From contig DDQG01000019.1 in assembly GCA_002342585.1 (NCBI GenBank), positions 24,574 through 88,573 on the forward strand: a stretch of 64,000 nt of DNA, read 5' to 3'. Position numbers and translations under genes: made by a program. How positions within the stretch are numbered: position 1 is the first letter of the stretch; each line of letters begins with the position of its first letter. This DNA comes from Prevotellaceae bacterium UBA2448 (GTDB lineage: Bacteria > Bacteroidota > Bacteroidia > Bacteroidales > Bacteroidaceae). Of the stretch, positions 44,226 to 53,267 are shown one piece after another. The notes beneath the pieces were generated by a model that worked only from the letters and a program-made list of their open reading frames with translations, was not told the DNA's origin and made no database searches.

Positions 44226-45341
44226 ATGGCAGACGGAAAATCATTTAGGGTAATCGTAAGTGGAGGGGGTACCGGTGGACATATATTTCCTGCAGTTTCA
44301 ATAGCCAATGCTATTAAGGCTCAGCACCCGGATGCGCAGATTCTTTTCATCGGTGCTTTAGGGCGTATGGAAATGGAAAGGGTTCCTCAAGCTGGGTATA
44401 AAATAATTGGTTTGCCTGTGCGTGGTCTTGTACGTCCGTTGTGGAGTCTGAAAAATGTGGGAGTGATGATAGATTTTCTGAAAAGCCGTGCTCAAGTAAA
44501 GAATATAATACGTGATTTCAAACCTGATGTCGCAGTAGGTGTTGGTGGCTATGCTTCAGCTCCTACTTTGAATGCTGCCTATGATATGGGTGTTCCCTGT
44601 TTGATTCAGGAGCAGAACAGTTATGCAGGAGTGACGAATAAGTCACTTGCTAAAAAGGCGAGTAAAGTGTGTGTGGCATATGAAGGAATGGAAAGGTTCT
44701 TTCCTGCAGACAAAATTATCCTGACGGGTAATCCTGTTCGTCAGAATCTGTTAGACAATAAGATTTCAAAGACAGAGGCTATAAAGAGTTTTGGTTTGGA
44801 GATAAGCAGAAAGACTGTGCTTATAATTGGTGGAAGTCTTGGTGCCAGGACAGTAAACGAAAGTGTGCTTGAGCATTTGGAGGATATTAGAAATAGTGAT
44901 GTGCAATTTATTTGGCAGACAGGCAAGTTCTATAAGAAAGAAATAGATGCTGCATTAGAGGCTGCTGGTCAGCCACGTAATTTGGTTGTTACTGATTTTA
45001 TCGCTAATATGGATGCTGCATACGCAGCTGCTGATGTTGTGGTTTCGAGAGCTGGAGCCAGCAGTATTTCCGAATTATGCTTGCTGGGTAAACCGTGTAT
45101 TTTGGTCCCGTCCCCCAATGTGGCTGAGGATCATCAGACTAAGAATGCTCAGGCATTATCAAAAAAAGATGCTGCCATATTTGTTGCAGATAAGGATGCT
45201 CGTGCCACATTGGTAGATATAGCTATCCGTACGGCAATGAACGAACAGAAACTGAAGTCTTTGTCTGAAAACGTCAGCAAATTGGCGCTTAGAAATTCTG
45301 CAGAAAGAATAGCTGAAGAAGTGTATAAATTGAAGAAATAA
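44226..45341 (+). CDS. murG: Lipid II synthase MurG
   Basis: 371 aa GT-B glycosyltransferase adding GlcNAc to lipid I. N-terminal SGGGTGGHIFPAVSIANAI, VGVGGYASAPTL, QEQNSYAGVTNKSLAKKA, TGNPVRQNLL, IIGGSLGARTVNESV, VVSRAGASSISELCLLGKP, and VPSPNVAEDHQTKNA (UDP-GlcNAc site). All key motifs present. Confidence 0.97.
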   Translation: MADGKSFRVIVSGGGTGGHIFPAVSIANAIKAQHPDAQILFIGALGRMEMERVPQAGYKIIGLPVRGLVRPLWSLKNVGVMIDFLKSRAQVKNIIRDFKPDVAVGVGGYASAPTLNAAYDMGVPCLIQEQNSYAGVTNKSLAKKASKVCVAYEGMERFFPADKIILTGNPVRQNLLDNKISKTEAIKSFGLEISRKTVLIIGGSLGARTVNESVLEHLEDIRNSDVQFIWQTGKFYKKEIDAALEAAGQPRNLVVTDFIANMDAAYAAADVVVSRAGASSISELCLLGKPCILVPSPNVAEDHQTKNAQALSKKDAAIFVADKDARATLVDIAIRTAMNEQKLKSLSENVSKLALRNSAERIAEEVYKLKK

Positions 45342-45342
45342 T

Positions 45343-46710
45343 ATGAAGAGTGTATATTTTATAGGTGCTGGTGGAATAGGTATGAGCGCCTTGGTAAGAT
45401 ACTACCTTGCCAAGGGCTTGAATGTTGGCGGTTATGATAAAACGCCAAGTGATTTGACAGAGCAACTCATTAAAGAGGGGGCGCAAATCCATTATGAGGA
45501 TAATATAAGTACTGTACCGGAGTGCTTTAAACAGAAAGAAGATACGTTGGTGGTTTATACTCCGGCAATTCCTGCAGAGCACGGAGAATTAGTGTATTTC
45601 CAAACTAACGGATTCAATATAAAGAAAAGAGCTCAGGTTTTGGGCTTACTCACTCAAGAGCATAAAGGACTCTGTGTAGCAGGTACACATGGTAAGACTA
45701 CTACCTCAACTATGACAGCTCATTTGCTTCATCAGAGTCATGTGGATTGTAATGCATTCTTGGGTGGTATATCAAAAAATTATGGCACTAACTACATACT
45801 ATCTGAAAAAAGTGATTATGTAGTGATTGAAGCTGACGAATTTGATCGCTCATTCCATTGGCTGCGTCCATACATGACTGTGATTACAGCTACAGACCCT
45901 GACCACTTGGACATCTATGGTACTAAAGAGGCTTATCTGGAGTCATTCCGTCACTACACGACACTTATTCAGCCAGGCGGTGCTCTGATTATTCATAAAG
46001 GCTTGGAGATGAAAGCTAATGTTGCTTCTACTGTCAAGGTTTATGAATATTCACGAAACGAAGGCGATTTCCATGCAGAAAATATTCGTATTGGTGGAGG
46101 AGAGGTAGTATTTGACTTTGTTTCTCCTATCAGCAATATTAAGGACGTAAAACTTGGTGTGCCAATCAGTATTAATATTGATAATGGTGTTGCAGCGATG
46201 GCAATGGCTCAGTTGAATGGTGTCAGCAACGAGGAGATAAAGCGTGGAATGGAAAGTTTCAGAGGCGTGGATCGTCGATTCGACTTTAAGGTGAAAACGG
46301 ACAAAATGGTGTTCTTGAGCGACTACGCCCATCACCCCAATGAGATAAATCAGAGTGTGAAGTCTGTTCGAGAGTTGTATAAAGACAAGAAAATTGCTGC
46401 CATATTCCAACCTCATCTTTACACTCGAACTAGAGATTTCTATAAAGAATTCGCAGATTCGTTGTCTTTGCTCGATACAGTTTATTTGTGTGATATTTAT
46501 CCTGCAAGAGAGCAACCTATTCCAGGTGTGACATCAAAGATAATTTATGACAATTTGCGCGATGGAATGGAAAAATATCTTATACATAAAGAAGATATAT
46601 TGAATATTGCAAAGACAGGTGATTTCGAAGTGTTAATTTCTCTCGGTGCAGGTGATATCGAAAATTATGTTCCAGAAATAACTAAAATTCTTACAGAAAG
46701 AGCTAAGTAA
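45343..46710 (+). CDS. murC: UDP-MurNAc:L-Ala ligase MurC
   Basis: 455 aa. N-terminal FIGAGGIGMSALVRYYLAKG, P-loop CVAGTHGKTTTSTMTAHL, VIEADEFDRSFHWLRP, TATDPDHLDIYGT, FLSDYAHHPNEINQSV, IFQPHLYTRTRDF, CDIYPAREQPIPGV. Attaches L-alanine, the first stem residue. One base lies between murG and murC; the stop overlaps ftsQ (TAATG). Confidence 0.97.
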   Translation: MKSVYFIGAGGIGMSALVRYYLAKGLNVGGYDKTPSDLTEQLIKEGAQIHYEDNISTVPECFKQKEDTLVVYTPAIPAEHGELVYFQTNGFNIKKRAQVLGLLTQEHKGLCVAGTHGKTTTSTMTAHLLHQSHVDCNAFLGGISKNYGTNYILSEKSDYVVIEADEFDRSFHWLRPYMTVITATDPDHLDIYGTKEAYLESFRHYTTLIQPGGALIIHKGLEMKANVASTVKVYEYSRNEGDFHAENIRIGGGEVVFDFVSPISNIKDVKLGVPISINIDNGVAAMAMAQLNGVSNEEIKRGMESFRGVDRRFDFKVKTDKMVFLSDYAHHPNEINQSVKSVRELYKDKKIAAIFQPHLYTRTRDFYKEFADSLSLLDTVYLCDIYPAREQPIPGVTSKIIYDNLRDGMEKYLIHKEDILNIAKTGDFEVLISLGAGDIENYVPEITKILTERAK

Positions 46711-47480
46711 TGAATAAGGGCATTAGATTCATAAAGGCATTGGTTATAATCCTATTATTGATAGGATTGATAATCTATGTTGTATATGCTATGCTCAATA
46801 TGTCTTCACCCGATCCAGAAGAACGATGTGAAAATGTAGAGCTGTTTGTGGATGAAGATTCTCCAGTTGTGTTTATAGATAGCACCCAAGTGGATAATCT
46901 TCTGCGGAAACATCATATTTATCCTAAAGGTCGCCTTATGAAGGACGTTGATACCCGTGCAATTGAGGACCTGATTCGTAAGAATGAATTTGTAGAGGAT
47001 GTAGAATGCTATAAAACTTCTTCCAACAAACTTCGCATAAATGTTAAGCAACGTACCCCTGTTGTTTATGTTATTCCTGACGGTCAGGACGGTTACTATG
47101 TAGATAAAAACGGAAAGATTATTTCTTGTAATGCATTCACGTCAAATCTGATAGTTGCTACGGGAGATATAACACAAAAATATGCTACAGAAGTGCTATC
47201 TGATTTTGGCAATTATCTTCAAGAAGATAAATTCTGGAATAATCAGATTGAACAGATTTATGTTAAGACAAATAAAGAGAAAAAACCTGTTGTTGAACTG
47301 ATTCCTCGTGTAGGCAATCATGTAGTATATATGGGAAGTATCAGCGACTATAAGAAGAAACTTCGTCGCTTACGTATATTTTACGAGAAAGCAATGGGTA
47401 CGGTGGGATGGAATAAATATGATAAAATCAATCTGGAATTTAATAATCAGATTGTATGTACAAAACGAAAAATAAAATAA
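46710..47480 (+). CDS. ftsQ: Cell division protein FtsQ
   Basis: 256 aa. Short cytoplasmic start, one membrane helix (~9-30, ALVIILLLIGLIIYVVYAML), then a POTRA-like domain (VDEDSPVVFIDSTQVDNLLR to DVECYKTSSNKLRINVKQRT) and the FtsQ beta domain with VVYVIPDGQDGYYVDKNGKI. Low sequence conservation is normal. It bridges early and late division proteins. Here ddl and murB, often nearby in other phyla, are absent. Confidence 0.9.
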   Translation: MNKGIRFIKALVIILLLIGLIIYVVYAMLNMSSPDPEERCENVELFVDEDSPVVFIDSTQVDNLLRKHHIYPKGRLMKDVDTRAIEDLIRKNEFVEDVECYKTSSNKLRINVKQRTPVVYVIPDGQDGYYVDKNGKIISCNAFTSNLIVATGDITQKYATEVLSDFGNYLQEDKFWNNQIEQIYVKTNKEKKPVVELIPRVGNHVVYMGSISDYKKKLRRLRIFYEKAMGTVGWNKYDKINLEFNNQIVCTKRKIK

Positions 47481-47489
47481 TAATATATT

Positions 47490-49103
47490 ATGGCTTCATC
47501 AGAGAAAGATTTTATTGTTGCGATAGAACTGGGGTCATCTAAGATTTCAGCTATTGCAGGAAAAAAGAAAGATGGTATGATGCATGTTTTGGCGTATGCA
47601 GAAGAGAAGACTACTGCATGTGTCAAACGTGGTGTCGTCTGGAATGTGGAAAAGACTTATCAGACAGTAAACAATCTTATTTCAAAGTTGGAAACAATAT
47701 TGAAGGCAAAGGTTGTTAAGGCATATGTCGGACTTGCTGGTCAGTCGCTTCGTTCTTATCGTTGTGTTGTAAAACGCAACATGCTCACCCAAAGTTACAT
47801 TACAAACGAGGCTATCGATAGTATTCGTCAAGAAAGTTATGGCATTCCGTTCCCTGATTACGAAGTATTGGAGAATTTCCCACAGGAGTATGTTATCGAT
47901 CAAAATATCGTTGCAGACCCTGTAGGTGTTATGGGTACTAATATTGAGGGCGAATATTTGGATATTATTGCCAGGACCAAACTTCGTGCAAATTTGCAGA
48001 CAGTATTTGCAAATTCTAATATAGAGATTGCTGACGAATTGGTATCTCCTCTGGAGCTTGCTAATAATATTTTGGAAGATTCTGAAAAACGAAGTGGATG
48101 TGCTTTGATTGATCTTGGAGCTGATACTACTACTGTGATTGTATATAAGAATAATATTCTTCGTTATCTTGTAACCATTCCACTTGGAATGAGCAATGTT
48201 AATAAGGATCTTGCCACCATACAGATTGAAGACGCTGAAGCAGAAGAGTTGAAACTGAAATATGGTGATATGTCTAATACTGGTTCTGAAGAAAAGAGTG
48301 ACGAAAATCTTACATACACATCTTCTGATGGTAGAAAGATAGAGGTCTCTTTAATAAAAAGTATTATCAACGCTCGTGTTACAGAATTGCTTGCAAATGT
48401 AAGCAATCAAATAGGAAAGTCAAATTACAGCGAGAAATTGTTGGCTGGTATTATATTGACTGGTGGAGGTGCTAATATGAGAGGTATAGATAAAGCTTTT
48501 ACCTCAATCTTGAATGTTGATAAGTCTAGAATTGCACGTACTACGAATCAGCCAGTGGTTAAAACTTCAAACGCAGCAGGCTTTACTCCGGACAATTGCC
48601 GTTCTAACTCACTGGTATCTCTTCTTCTTGCCGGTACTCAGTCTTGCGATGGAGGAGAGTACGATTCTACAAGTCTTTTTGACGCACAGGAGCGTAAGGT
48701 TAATATTCAGGCTGCTCAACAAAAACAGCAAGAACAGGCTGAAGCCGAGAAAGAAGCTGCTGTTGCTTTCGATGAAATAAAGGCATCAATCCGTACGCAG
48801 ATTCAGAAAGTCCAAGCAGCTATTACTGAAGTAGAGAACTATGGTAGAGACAAACAGGTTCGTGTAAAGGCAGAGGAGTTGTCAGAAACTGCGCTTGATG
48901 TTCTGAATGAAAAATACACTCAAGCGTTTGAGGCTCTGAATGGAAAAGATAAGTTTAAACTGAGTTTGAAGGAGGGTTCTGACCTTGCTGAAATTCTTCG
49001 TAAGACAGTTGATACACTTAAAACAGTTGTAGTTAGGGCGAAGAAAGATAATAGTTGGCTTGGTCGCTTTAAGAACACTCTTAATGATATTGTTAGCGAA
49101 TAA
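47490..49103 (+). CDS. ftsA: Cell division protein FtsA, with C-terminal extension
   Basis: 537 aa, actin-like membrane tether of FtsZ. N-terminal FIVAIELGSSKISAIAGKK, SALIDLGAD-type phosphate-2 motif (GCALIDLGADTTTVIVYKNN), and IILTGGGANMRGIDKAF. FtsA is usually ~420 aa; here ~110 residues follow, a Gln/Glu/Lys-rich coiled coil (QQKQQEQAEAEKEAAVAF) and a final NSWLGRFKNTLNDIV that looks amphipathic, suitable as the membrane-targeting helix. Confidence 0.95.
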   Translation: MASSEKDFIVAIELGSSKISAIAGKKKDGMMHVLAYAEEKTTACVKRGVVWNVEKTYQTVNNLISKLETILKAKVVKAYVGLAGQSLRSYRCVVKRNMLTQSYITNEAIDSIRQESYGIPFPDYEVLENFPQEYVIDQNIVADPVGVMGTNIEGEYLDIIARTKLRANLQTVFANSNIEIADELVSPLELANNILEDSEKRSGCALIDLGADTTTVIVYKNNILRYLVTIPLGMSNVNKDLATIQIEDAEAEELKLKYGDMSNTGSEEKSDENLTYTSSDGRKIEVSLIKSIINARVTELLANVSNQIGKSNYSEKLLAGIILTGGGANMRGIDKAFTSILNVDKSRIARTTNQPVVKTSNAAGFTPDNCRSNSLVSLLLAGTQSCDGGEYDSTSLFDAQERKVNIQAAQQKQQEQAEAEKEAAVAFDEIKASIRTQIQKVQAAITEVENYGRDKQVRVKAEELSETALDVLNEKYTQAFEALNGKDKFKLSLKEGSDLAEILRKTVDTLKTVVVRAKKDNSWLGRFKNTLNDIVSE

Positions 49104-49134
49104 ATAGTTGTTTCACAGATAAAACATAACAGAT

Positions 49135-50433
49135 ATGGGAGAAAATAATTTTAACTTTTCAGAAGACATGAATGTCTTCAACTTCCAGAAAGGCATTTCC
49201 AGCATCATTAAGGTGATTGGCGTTGGTGGTGGAGGAAGCAATGCTGTGAATCACATGTACAACGAGGGTATCCACGATGTAACGTTTGTTGTTTGCAATA
49301 CAGATAATAAGGCGTTGCAGGATTCTCCTGTTCCAGACAAAATTCAACTTGGTACTGAGGGCTTAGGTGCGGGCAATCGTCCAGATAAAGCCCGTCAAGC
49401 AACCGAGGAATCTCTCGAGGATATAAAACATATGCTTAGCGATGGCACTAAAATGGCATTCATCACTGCCGGCATGGGTGGTGGTACTGGTACTGGTGCT
49501 GCTCCGTTGATTGCCAAGACGGCTAAAGATATGGGTATCCTTACAGTTGGTATTGTTACTATTCCATTTAAGTGGGAAGGCAATAAGAAGATTGACCAAG
49601 CACTCGATGGAGTAGAGGAAATCAGTAAGAATGTCGATGCCTTGCTTGTAATTAATAACGAGCGTTTGCGTGAAATTTATCAGGATTTCACTCTTGTCGA
49701 GGCATTTGCTAAGGCTGATGATACTCTTTGCAATGCGGCAAAATCTATAGCTGAAATTATTACGATGCATGGTATCATAAACCTGGACTTCAACGATGTT
49801 AGAACAGTGTTGAAGGATGGAGGTGTCGCTATCATGTCTTCTGGCTATGGCTCAGGTGAAGGTCGTGTGACAAAAGCAATATCAGATGCGCTTAACTCAC
49901 CGCTTCTCAACAACAATGACATCTACCGCTCTAAAAAGATTCTTCTTCGTATTTCATTCCCAGCAGACGAGGTGGAAGGAAAGGCATTTATGATGGATGA
50001 AATGAACGAAGTTCACGAATTCATGGCTAAGATGCAGGAGAGTGATGTCGAAACTAAGTGGGGTCTCGTTTCAGATCCATCCCTCAAAGATCAGGTTAAG
50101 ATTACTATCTTGGCTACAGGATTCGGTATCGAAGATATTGACTCTGATGCTCTTGAGCAGCGACTCCGTCAGCGTGATCAAGATGCTTTGGCTCGGGAGG
50201 CAGAGTTGGCTGAGGCTGCAGCTGAAAAGGATGTTCGTCGTAGACGTTACTATCAGGGTGACTCTAACGGTACAATTCGCCGTCCTATCTATAGTTATGT
50301 ATTCGATGACGATGAACTTGACGACGAAGATGTAATAAGTATGGTGGAGACTTCTCCTACATACAAGCGTACGAAGGATAATCTGAAGCAGATACGCGAA
50401 GTGGTAAATAAAACTAATGCTGTCTCTGAGTAA
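49135..50433 (+). CDS. ftsZ: Cell division GTPase FtsZ
   Basis: 432 aa tubulin homologue. N-terminal IKVIGVGGGGSNAVNHMYNE, GTP loop GMGGGTGTGAAPLIAK, NNERLREIYQDFTLVEAF, LNFNDVRTVLKDGG-like NLDFNDVRTVLKDGGVAIMS, and T7-loop region. A linker of ~60 residues and an acidic stretch (VFDDDELDDEDVISM) follow. The usual C-terminal peptide for FtsA binding is not standard; SPTYKR near residue 412 may stand for it, followed by a further ~20-residue helix. Confidence 0.97.
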   Translation: MGENNFNFSEDMNVFNFQKGISSIIKVIGVGGGGSNAVNHMYNEGIHDVTFVVCNTDNKALQDSPVPDKIQLGTEGLGAGNRPDKARQATEESLEDIKHMLSDGTKMAFITAGMGGGTGTGAAPLIAKTAKDMGILTVGIVTIPFKWEGNKKIDQALDGVEEISKNVDALLVINNERLREIYQDFTLVEAFAKADDTLCNAAKSIAEIITMHGIINLDFNDVRTVLKDGGVAIMSSGYGSGEGRVTKAISDALNSPLLNNNDIYRSKKILLRISFPADEVEGKAFMMDEMNEVHEFMAKMQESDVETKWGLVSDPSLKDQVKITILATGFGIEDIDSDALEQRLRQRDQDALAREAELAEAAAEKDVRRRRYYQGDSNGTIRRPIYSYVFDDDELDDEDVISMVETSPTYKRTKDNLKQIREVVNKTNAVSE

Positions 50434-50477
50434 TCGTTCGTTGTTCCCTAGTATAAGGTTTATACATTAGAAATAAG

Positions 50478-50516
50478 AAGCCCCGAAAACATTATTACAT
50501 GTTCTCGGGGCTTTAT
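50478..50516. terminator. Bidirectional terminator between ftsZ and gyrB
   Basis: AAGCCCCGAAAACAT (50478-50492) pairs with ATGTTCTCGGGGCTT (50499-50513), one mismatch, followed by T-rich sequence on the plus strand and TTCTTATTT on the minus strand. It ends both convergent units. Confidence 0.9.
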
Positions 50517-50544
50517 TATGTTTTATATTATAATCGGTATTCTC

Positions 50545-52518
50545 TTATGCGTCAATGTTGGCATATGTGGCGTTTCGTTCGATGAAATCGCGACGTGGAC
50601 CTACATCTTCGCCCATAAGCATTGAGAATATATAGTCTGCTTCTGCAGCATCTTCAATTGTGACCTGCTTGAGCAAGCGCGTTTCGGGATTCATGGTTGT
50701 TTCCCAAAGCTGCTCAGGATTCATCTCACCAAGACCTTTGTAACGTTGTGTCTTAATGCCGTTTTCCGAACCGTCACCATATTTTTCGATGAAGCGTAGG
50801 CGGGCATTCTCGTCGTAGCAGTATTCGCTAATCTTTCCTTTAGTACATTTGTAAAGTGGTGGCGTAGCGATATAGAGTCTTCCATCGCGTATAAGCTGTG
50901 GCATATAACGGAAGAAAAGAGTCATAAGAAGAGTGTCGATATGTGAACCATCGACGTCGGCATCGGTCATTATGATAGTCTTGTAGTAGCGCAGCTTGTC
51001 GTAGTTAGCTTCTTTCGAATCTTCGTTGAGTCCGAATCTAACGCCTAATGCCTGGATGATATTATTTACTTCTTCGTGCTCGAAAGCCTTGTGCCACATA
51101 ACACGTTCTACATTGAATATCTTACCACGGATAGGCAGAATAGCTTGGAAGTGGCGGTCTCGTCCCTGTTTTGCAGAACCGCCTGCAGAGTCACCCTCCA
51201 CGATGAACATTTCACAATTTGCGGCATCTTTATCTGAGCAGTCGGCGAGTTTGCCTGGCAAACCTCCACCTGTCATAGGGTTCTTTCTCTGTACGCTTTC
51301 TCGCGCTTTTCTTGCAGCTACACGGGCAGTTGCTGCAAGAACGACCTTGTCAACAATCAGTTTTGCTTCTTTTGGATGTTCTTCCAAATATGCAGTCAAT
51401 GCTTCGCCTACAGCTTGTTGTACAGCTCCTGCAACCTCGTTGTTACCAAGTTTTGTTTTTGTCTGACCTTCGAATTGTGGCTCTGACACCTTTACAGAAA
51501 TTACGGCTGTAAGTCCCTCGCGGAAGTCTTCACCTGAAATCTCAATATGATTTTTTTCCAGTTTCTCTGTAATCTTATTGTCATCTGCGTACTTTTTCAA
51601 TACACGGGTCAGTGCTGTACGGAAACCTTGCAGGTGTGTACCACCTTCGATTGTATTAATATTGTTTACGTACGAGTGAATATTCTCCGAATATGAAGTA
51701 TTGTACATTATTGCTACTTCAATAGGAGTTTCATTCTTTTCCTTATTCAGGTAAATCACGTCATCGAATAAGTGAGTACGTGTAGAGTCGATATATCTTA
51801 CGAAATCCCTAAGTCCGCCTTCACTATAGAATACTTCCTTGCGCTCTCCTTCTATGCCTGCTGCAGCATTTACATCCAGACGTTTGTCTGTCAGGGTAAT
51901 GGTAATTCCTGCATTCAAGTAAGCCAATTCGCGCATGCGGTTTGCCAGGATGTCATATTTGTATGTTGTAGTAATGAAGATAGTCTTGTCAGGCCAGAAC
52001 TGCTGACGTGTTCCTCTTAGTTCTGTTTCTCCTACCACCTTTACGTCATAAAGTGGTTTCCCGATTTCATATTCCTGCTGATAAATCTTTCCGTCACGGA
52101 ATACCTGAGAAAGCATCTTTGATGAGAGTGCGTTCACACAACTTACACCCACACCATGCAGACCACCGGATACTTTATATGAACCCTTGTCGAATTTACC
52201 TCCTGCGTGCAGCACGGTCATTACTACTTCGAGTGCTGAACGATGTTCCTTCTCGTGCATATCTACAGGGATACCACGTCCGTTGTCTTGTACGGTAATT
52301 GAATTATCTTCATTGATTGTTACTTCAATGTGTGTACAATATCCTGCCAGAGCTTCGTCGATAGAGTTGTCCACTGTCTCGTAAACCAAATGGTGGAGTC
52401 CTTTCTCACTGATGTCGCCAATGTACATTGCAGGTCGCTTGCGAACTGCCTCCAAACCCTCCAGGACAGTGATGTTACTGGCTGAATAATTTTCTGTTTT
52501 TTCTAAATTCTCGTCCAT
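50545..52518 (-). CDS. gyrB: DNA gyrase subunit B
   Basis: 657 aa from the ATG at 52518; the longer reading would pass the promoter. GHKL ATPase: LEAVRKRPAMYIGD, ETVDNSIDEALAGYC, VQDNGRGIPVDMH, KVSGGLHGVGVSCVNALS. TOPRIM: IVEGDSAGGSAKQGRDRHFQ, IMTDADVDGSHID. C-terminal QRYKGLGEMNPEQLWETTMN. Length and motifs fit GyrB better than ParE. Confidence 0.96.
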   Translation of the reverse strand: MDENLEKTENYSASNITVLEGLEAVRKRPAMYIGDISEKGLHHLVYETVDNSIDEALAGYCTHIEVTINEDNSITVQDNGRGIPVDMHEKEHRSALEVVMTVLHAGGKFDKGSYKVSGGLHGVGVSCVNALSSKMLSQVFRDGKIYQQEYEIGKPLYDVKVVGETELRGTRQQFWPDKTIFITTTYKYDILANRMRELAYLNAGITITLTDKRLDVNAAAGIEGERKEVFYSEGGLRDFVRYIDSTRTHLFDDVIYLNKEKNETPIEVAIMYNTSYSENIHSYVNNINTIEGGTHLQGFRTALTRVLKKYADDNKITEKLEKNHIEISGEDFREGLTAVISVKVSEPQFEGQTKTKLGNNEVAGAVQQAVGEALTAYLEEHPKEAKLIVDKVVLAATARVAARKARESVQRKNPMTGGGLPGKLADCSDKDAANCEMFIVEGDSAGGSAKQGRDRHFQAILPIRGKIFNVERVMWHKAFEHEEVNNIIQALGVRFGLNEDSKEANYDKLRYYKTIIMTDADVDGSHIDTLLMTLFFRYMPQLIRDGRLYIATPPLYKCTKGKISEYCYDENARLRFIEKYGDGSENGIKTQRYKGLGEMNPEQLWETTMNPETRLLKQVTIEDAAEADYIFSMLMGEDVGPRRDFIERNATYANIDA

Positions 52519-52545
52519 GTTTGTTTTCTTGTGAATCTTATGGTG

Positions 52546-52576
52546 CAAAGATAGTAAAAATAACTGAAAAGTCAAC
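52546..52576 (-). promoter_or_regulatory. gyrB promoter
   Basis: On the minus strand TTGAC (52575-52571), a 17-bp spacer, then TATCTTTG (52553-52546). The ATG follows 27 nt after the -7 box. Confidence 0.75.
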
Positions 52577-52621
52577 TATAAAAACTATGTTTTTATAAGC
52601 GTTTTTTGGAGTTTTTATGCA

Positions 52622-52655
52622 TAAAAAAAGTGAGCAACATGATTGTTGACTCACT
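52622..52655 (-). terminator. rpsT terminator
   Basis: On the minus strand GTGAGTCAACA pairs with TGTTGCTCAC (one bulged base), followed by TTTTTTTAT. It lies 31 bp after the rpsT stop. Confidence 0.8.
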
Positions 52656-52685
52656 CTATTGTTTTTGTAAACTGAAAAAGTCTTT

Positions 52686-52940
52686 TTATGCCATTTTAGC
52701 AATAAGTTTTGCAGCACCAGACTTCAAGTTTGCAGCCTTCTTCCAGTGAATGATATTCTGCTTAGCCAGTTTATCGAGCATCTTCTGGAGTGTTGGGAAC
52801 TGCTTCTCTGCTTCAGCCTTAGACTTAGTGTTGCGGAAGTTCTTCAAGGCTGTGCGCATTGTCTTTGCGTAGTAGCGGTTGTGTGCTCTGCGCTTTTCAT
52901 TCTGACGAATTCTCTTCAGACATGATTTGTGATTTGCCAT
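52686..52940 (-). CDS. rpsT: 30S ribosomal protein S20
   Basis: 84 aa, very basic and helical: MANHKSCLKRIRQNEKRRAH, then NRYYAKTMRTALKNFRN and the C-terminal NIIHWKKAANLKSGAAKLIA. The pattern N-K-A/S-A/C-x-K-R-x-R-Q is typical of S20, which binds 16S rRNA early in assembly. Confidence 0.96.
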   Translation of the reverse strand: MANHKSCLKRIRQNEKRRAHNRYYAKTMRTALKNFRNTKSKAEAEKQFPTLQKMLDKLAKQNIIHWKKAANLKSGAAKLIAKMA

Positions 52941-53055
52941 TTCTTTTTGATTTTAATTGTTAATAAAATGTTTTGTGGAGTTCGATGTGGTATGGCTTAT
53001 GACCTCGCACCCTTCTCCAAAAATTAAGGGCTCGACTTGCGTTTTTGCCCTTATT

Positions 53056-53130
53056 TGGTAGTCCCTAGGAGAGTCGAACTCCTCTTTAGAGAATGAAAAT
53101 CTCTCGTCCTAACCGATAGACGAAGGGACC
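53056..53130 (-). tRNA. tRNA-Glu (TTC)
   Basis: The minus strand reads GGTCCCTTCGTCTATCGG, anticodon arm GAGATTTTCATTCTC with TTC, T-arm AGGAGTTCGACTCTCCT, and encoded CCA (53058-53056). First acceptor pair is G1:U72. Confidence 0.95.
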
Positions 53131-53176
53131 AGCCTACGACATTTCTGTCAAAGCAAAATAGCATCTGCTGCTAATT

Positions 53177-53216
53177 TGCGGGTGCAAAGGTAGGAATAAG
53201 TATGTAAAGTACAAAA
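53177..53216 (-). promoter_or_regulatory. tRNA-Glu promoter
   Basis: The minus strand has TTTTG (53216-53212), a 19-bp spacer, and TACCTTTG (53192-53185) continuing as CACCCGCA; the last 16 nt are identical to the other tRNA promoter cores. Confidence 0.8.
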
Positions 53217-53255
53217 TAAATGCCTAATATTTTTTATTTTTTCTTTCATGGGTGT

Positions 53256-53263
53256 TATCTTTG
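53256..53263 (+). promoter_or_regulatory. recO promoter -7 box
   Basis: TATCTTTG ends only 4 bp before the recO ATG at 53268. If used, the transcript would start at or next to the start codon. Confidence 0.55.
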
Positions 53264-53267
53264 TACT

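Noticed and set aside
52008..52298. 96-codon plus-strand frame opposite gyrB
   Set aside because: Shadow frame of a highly conserved gene.
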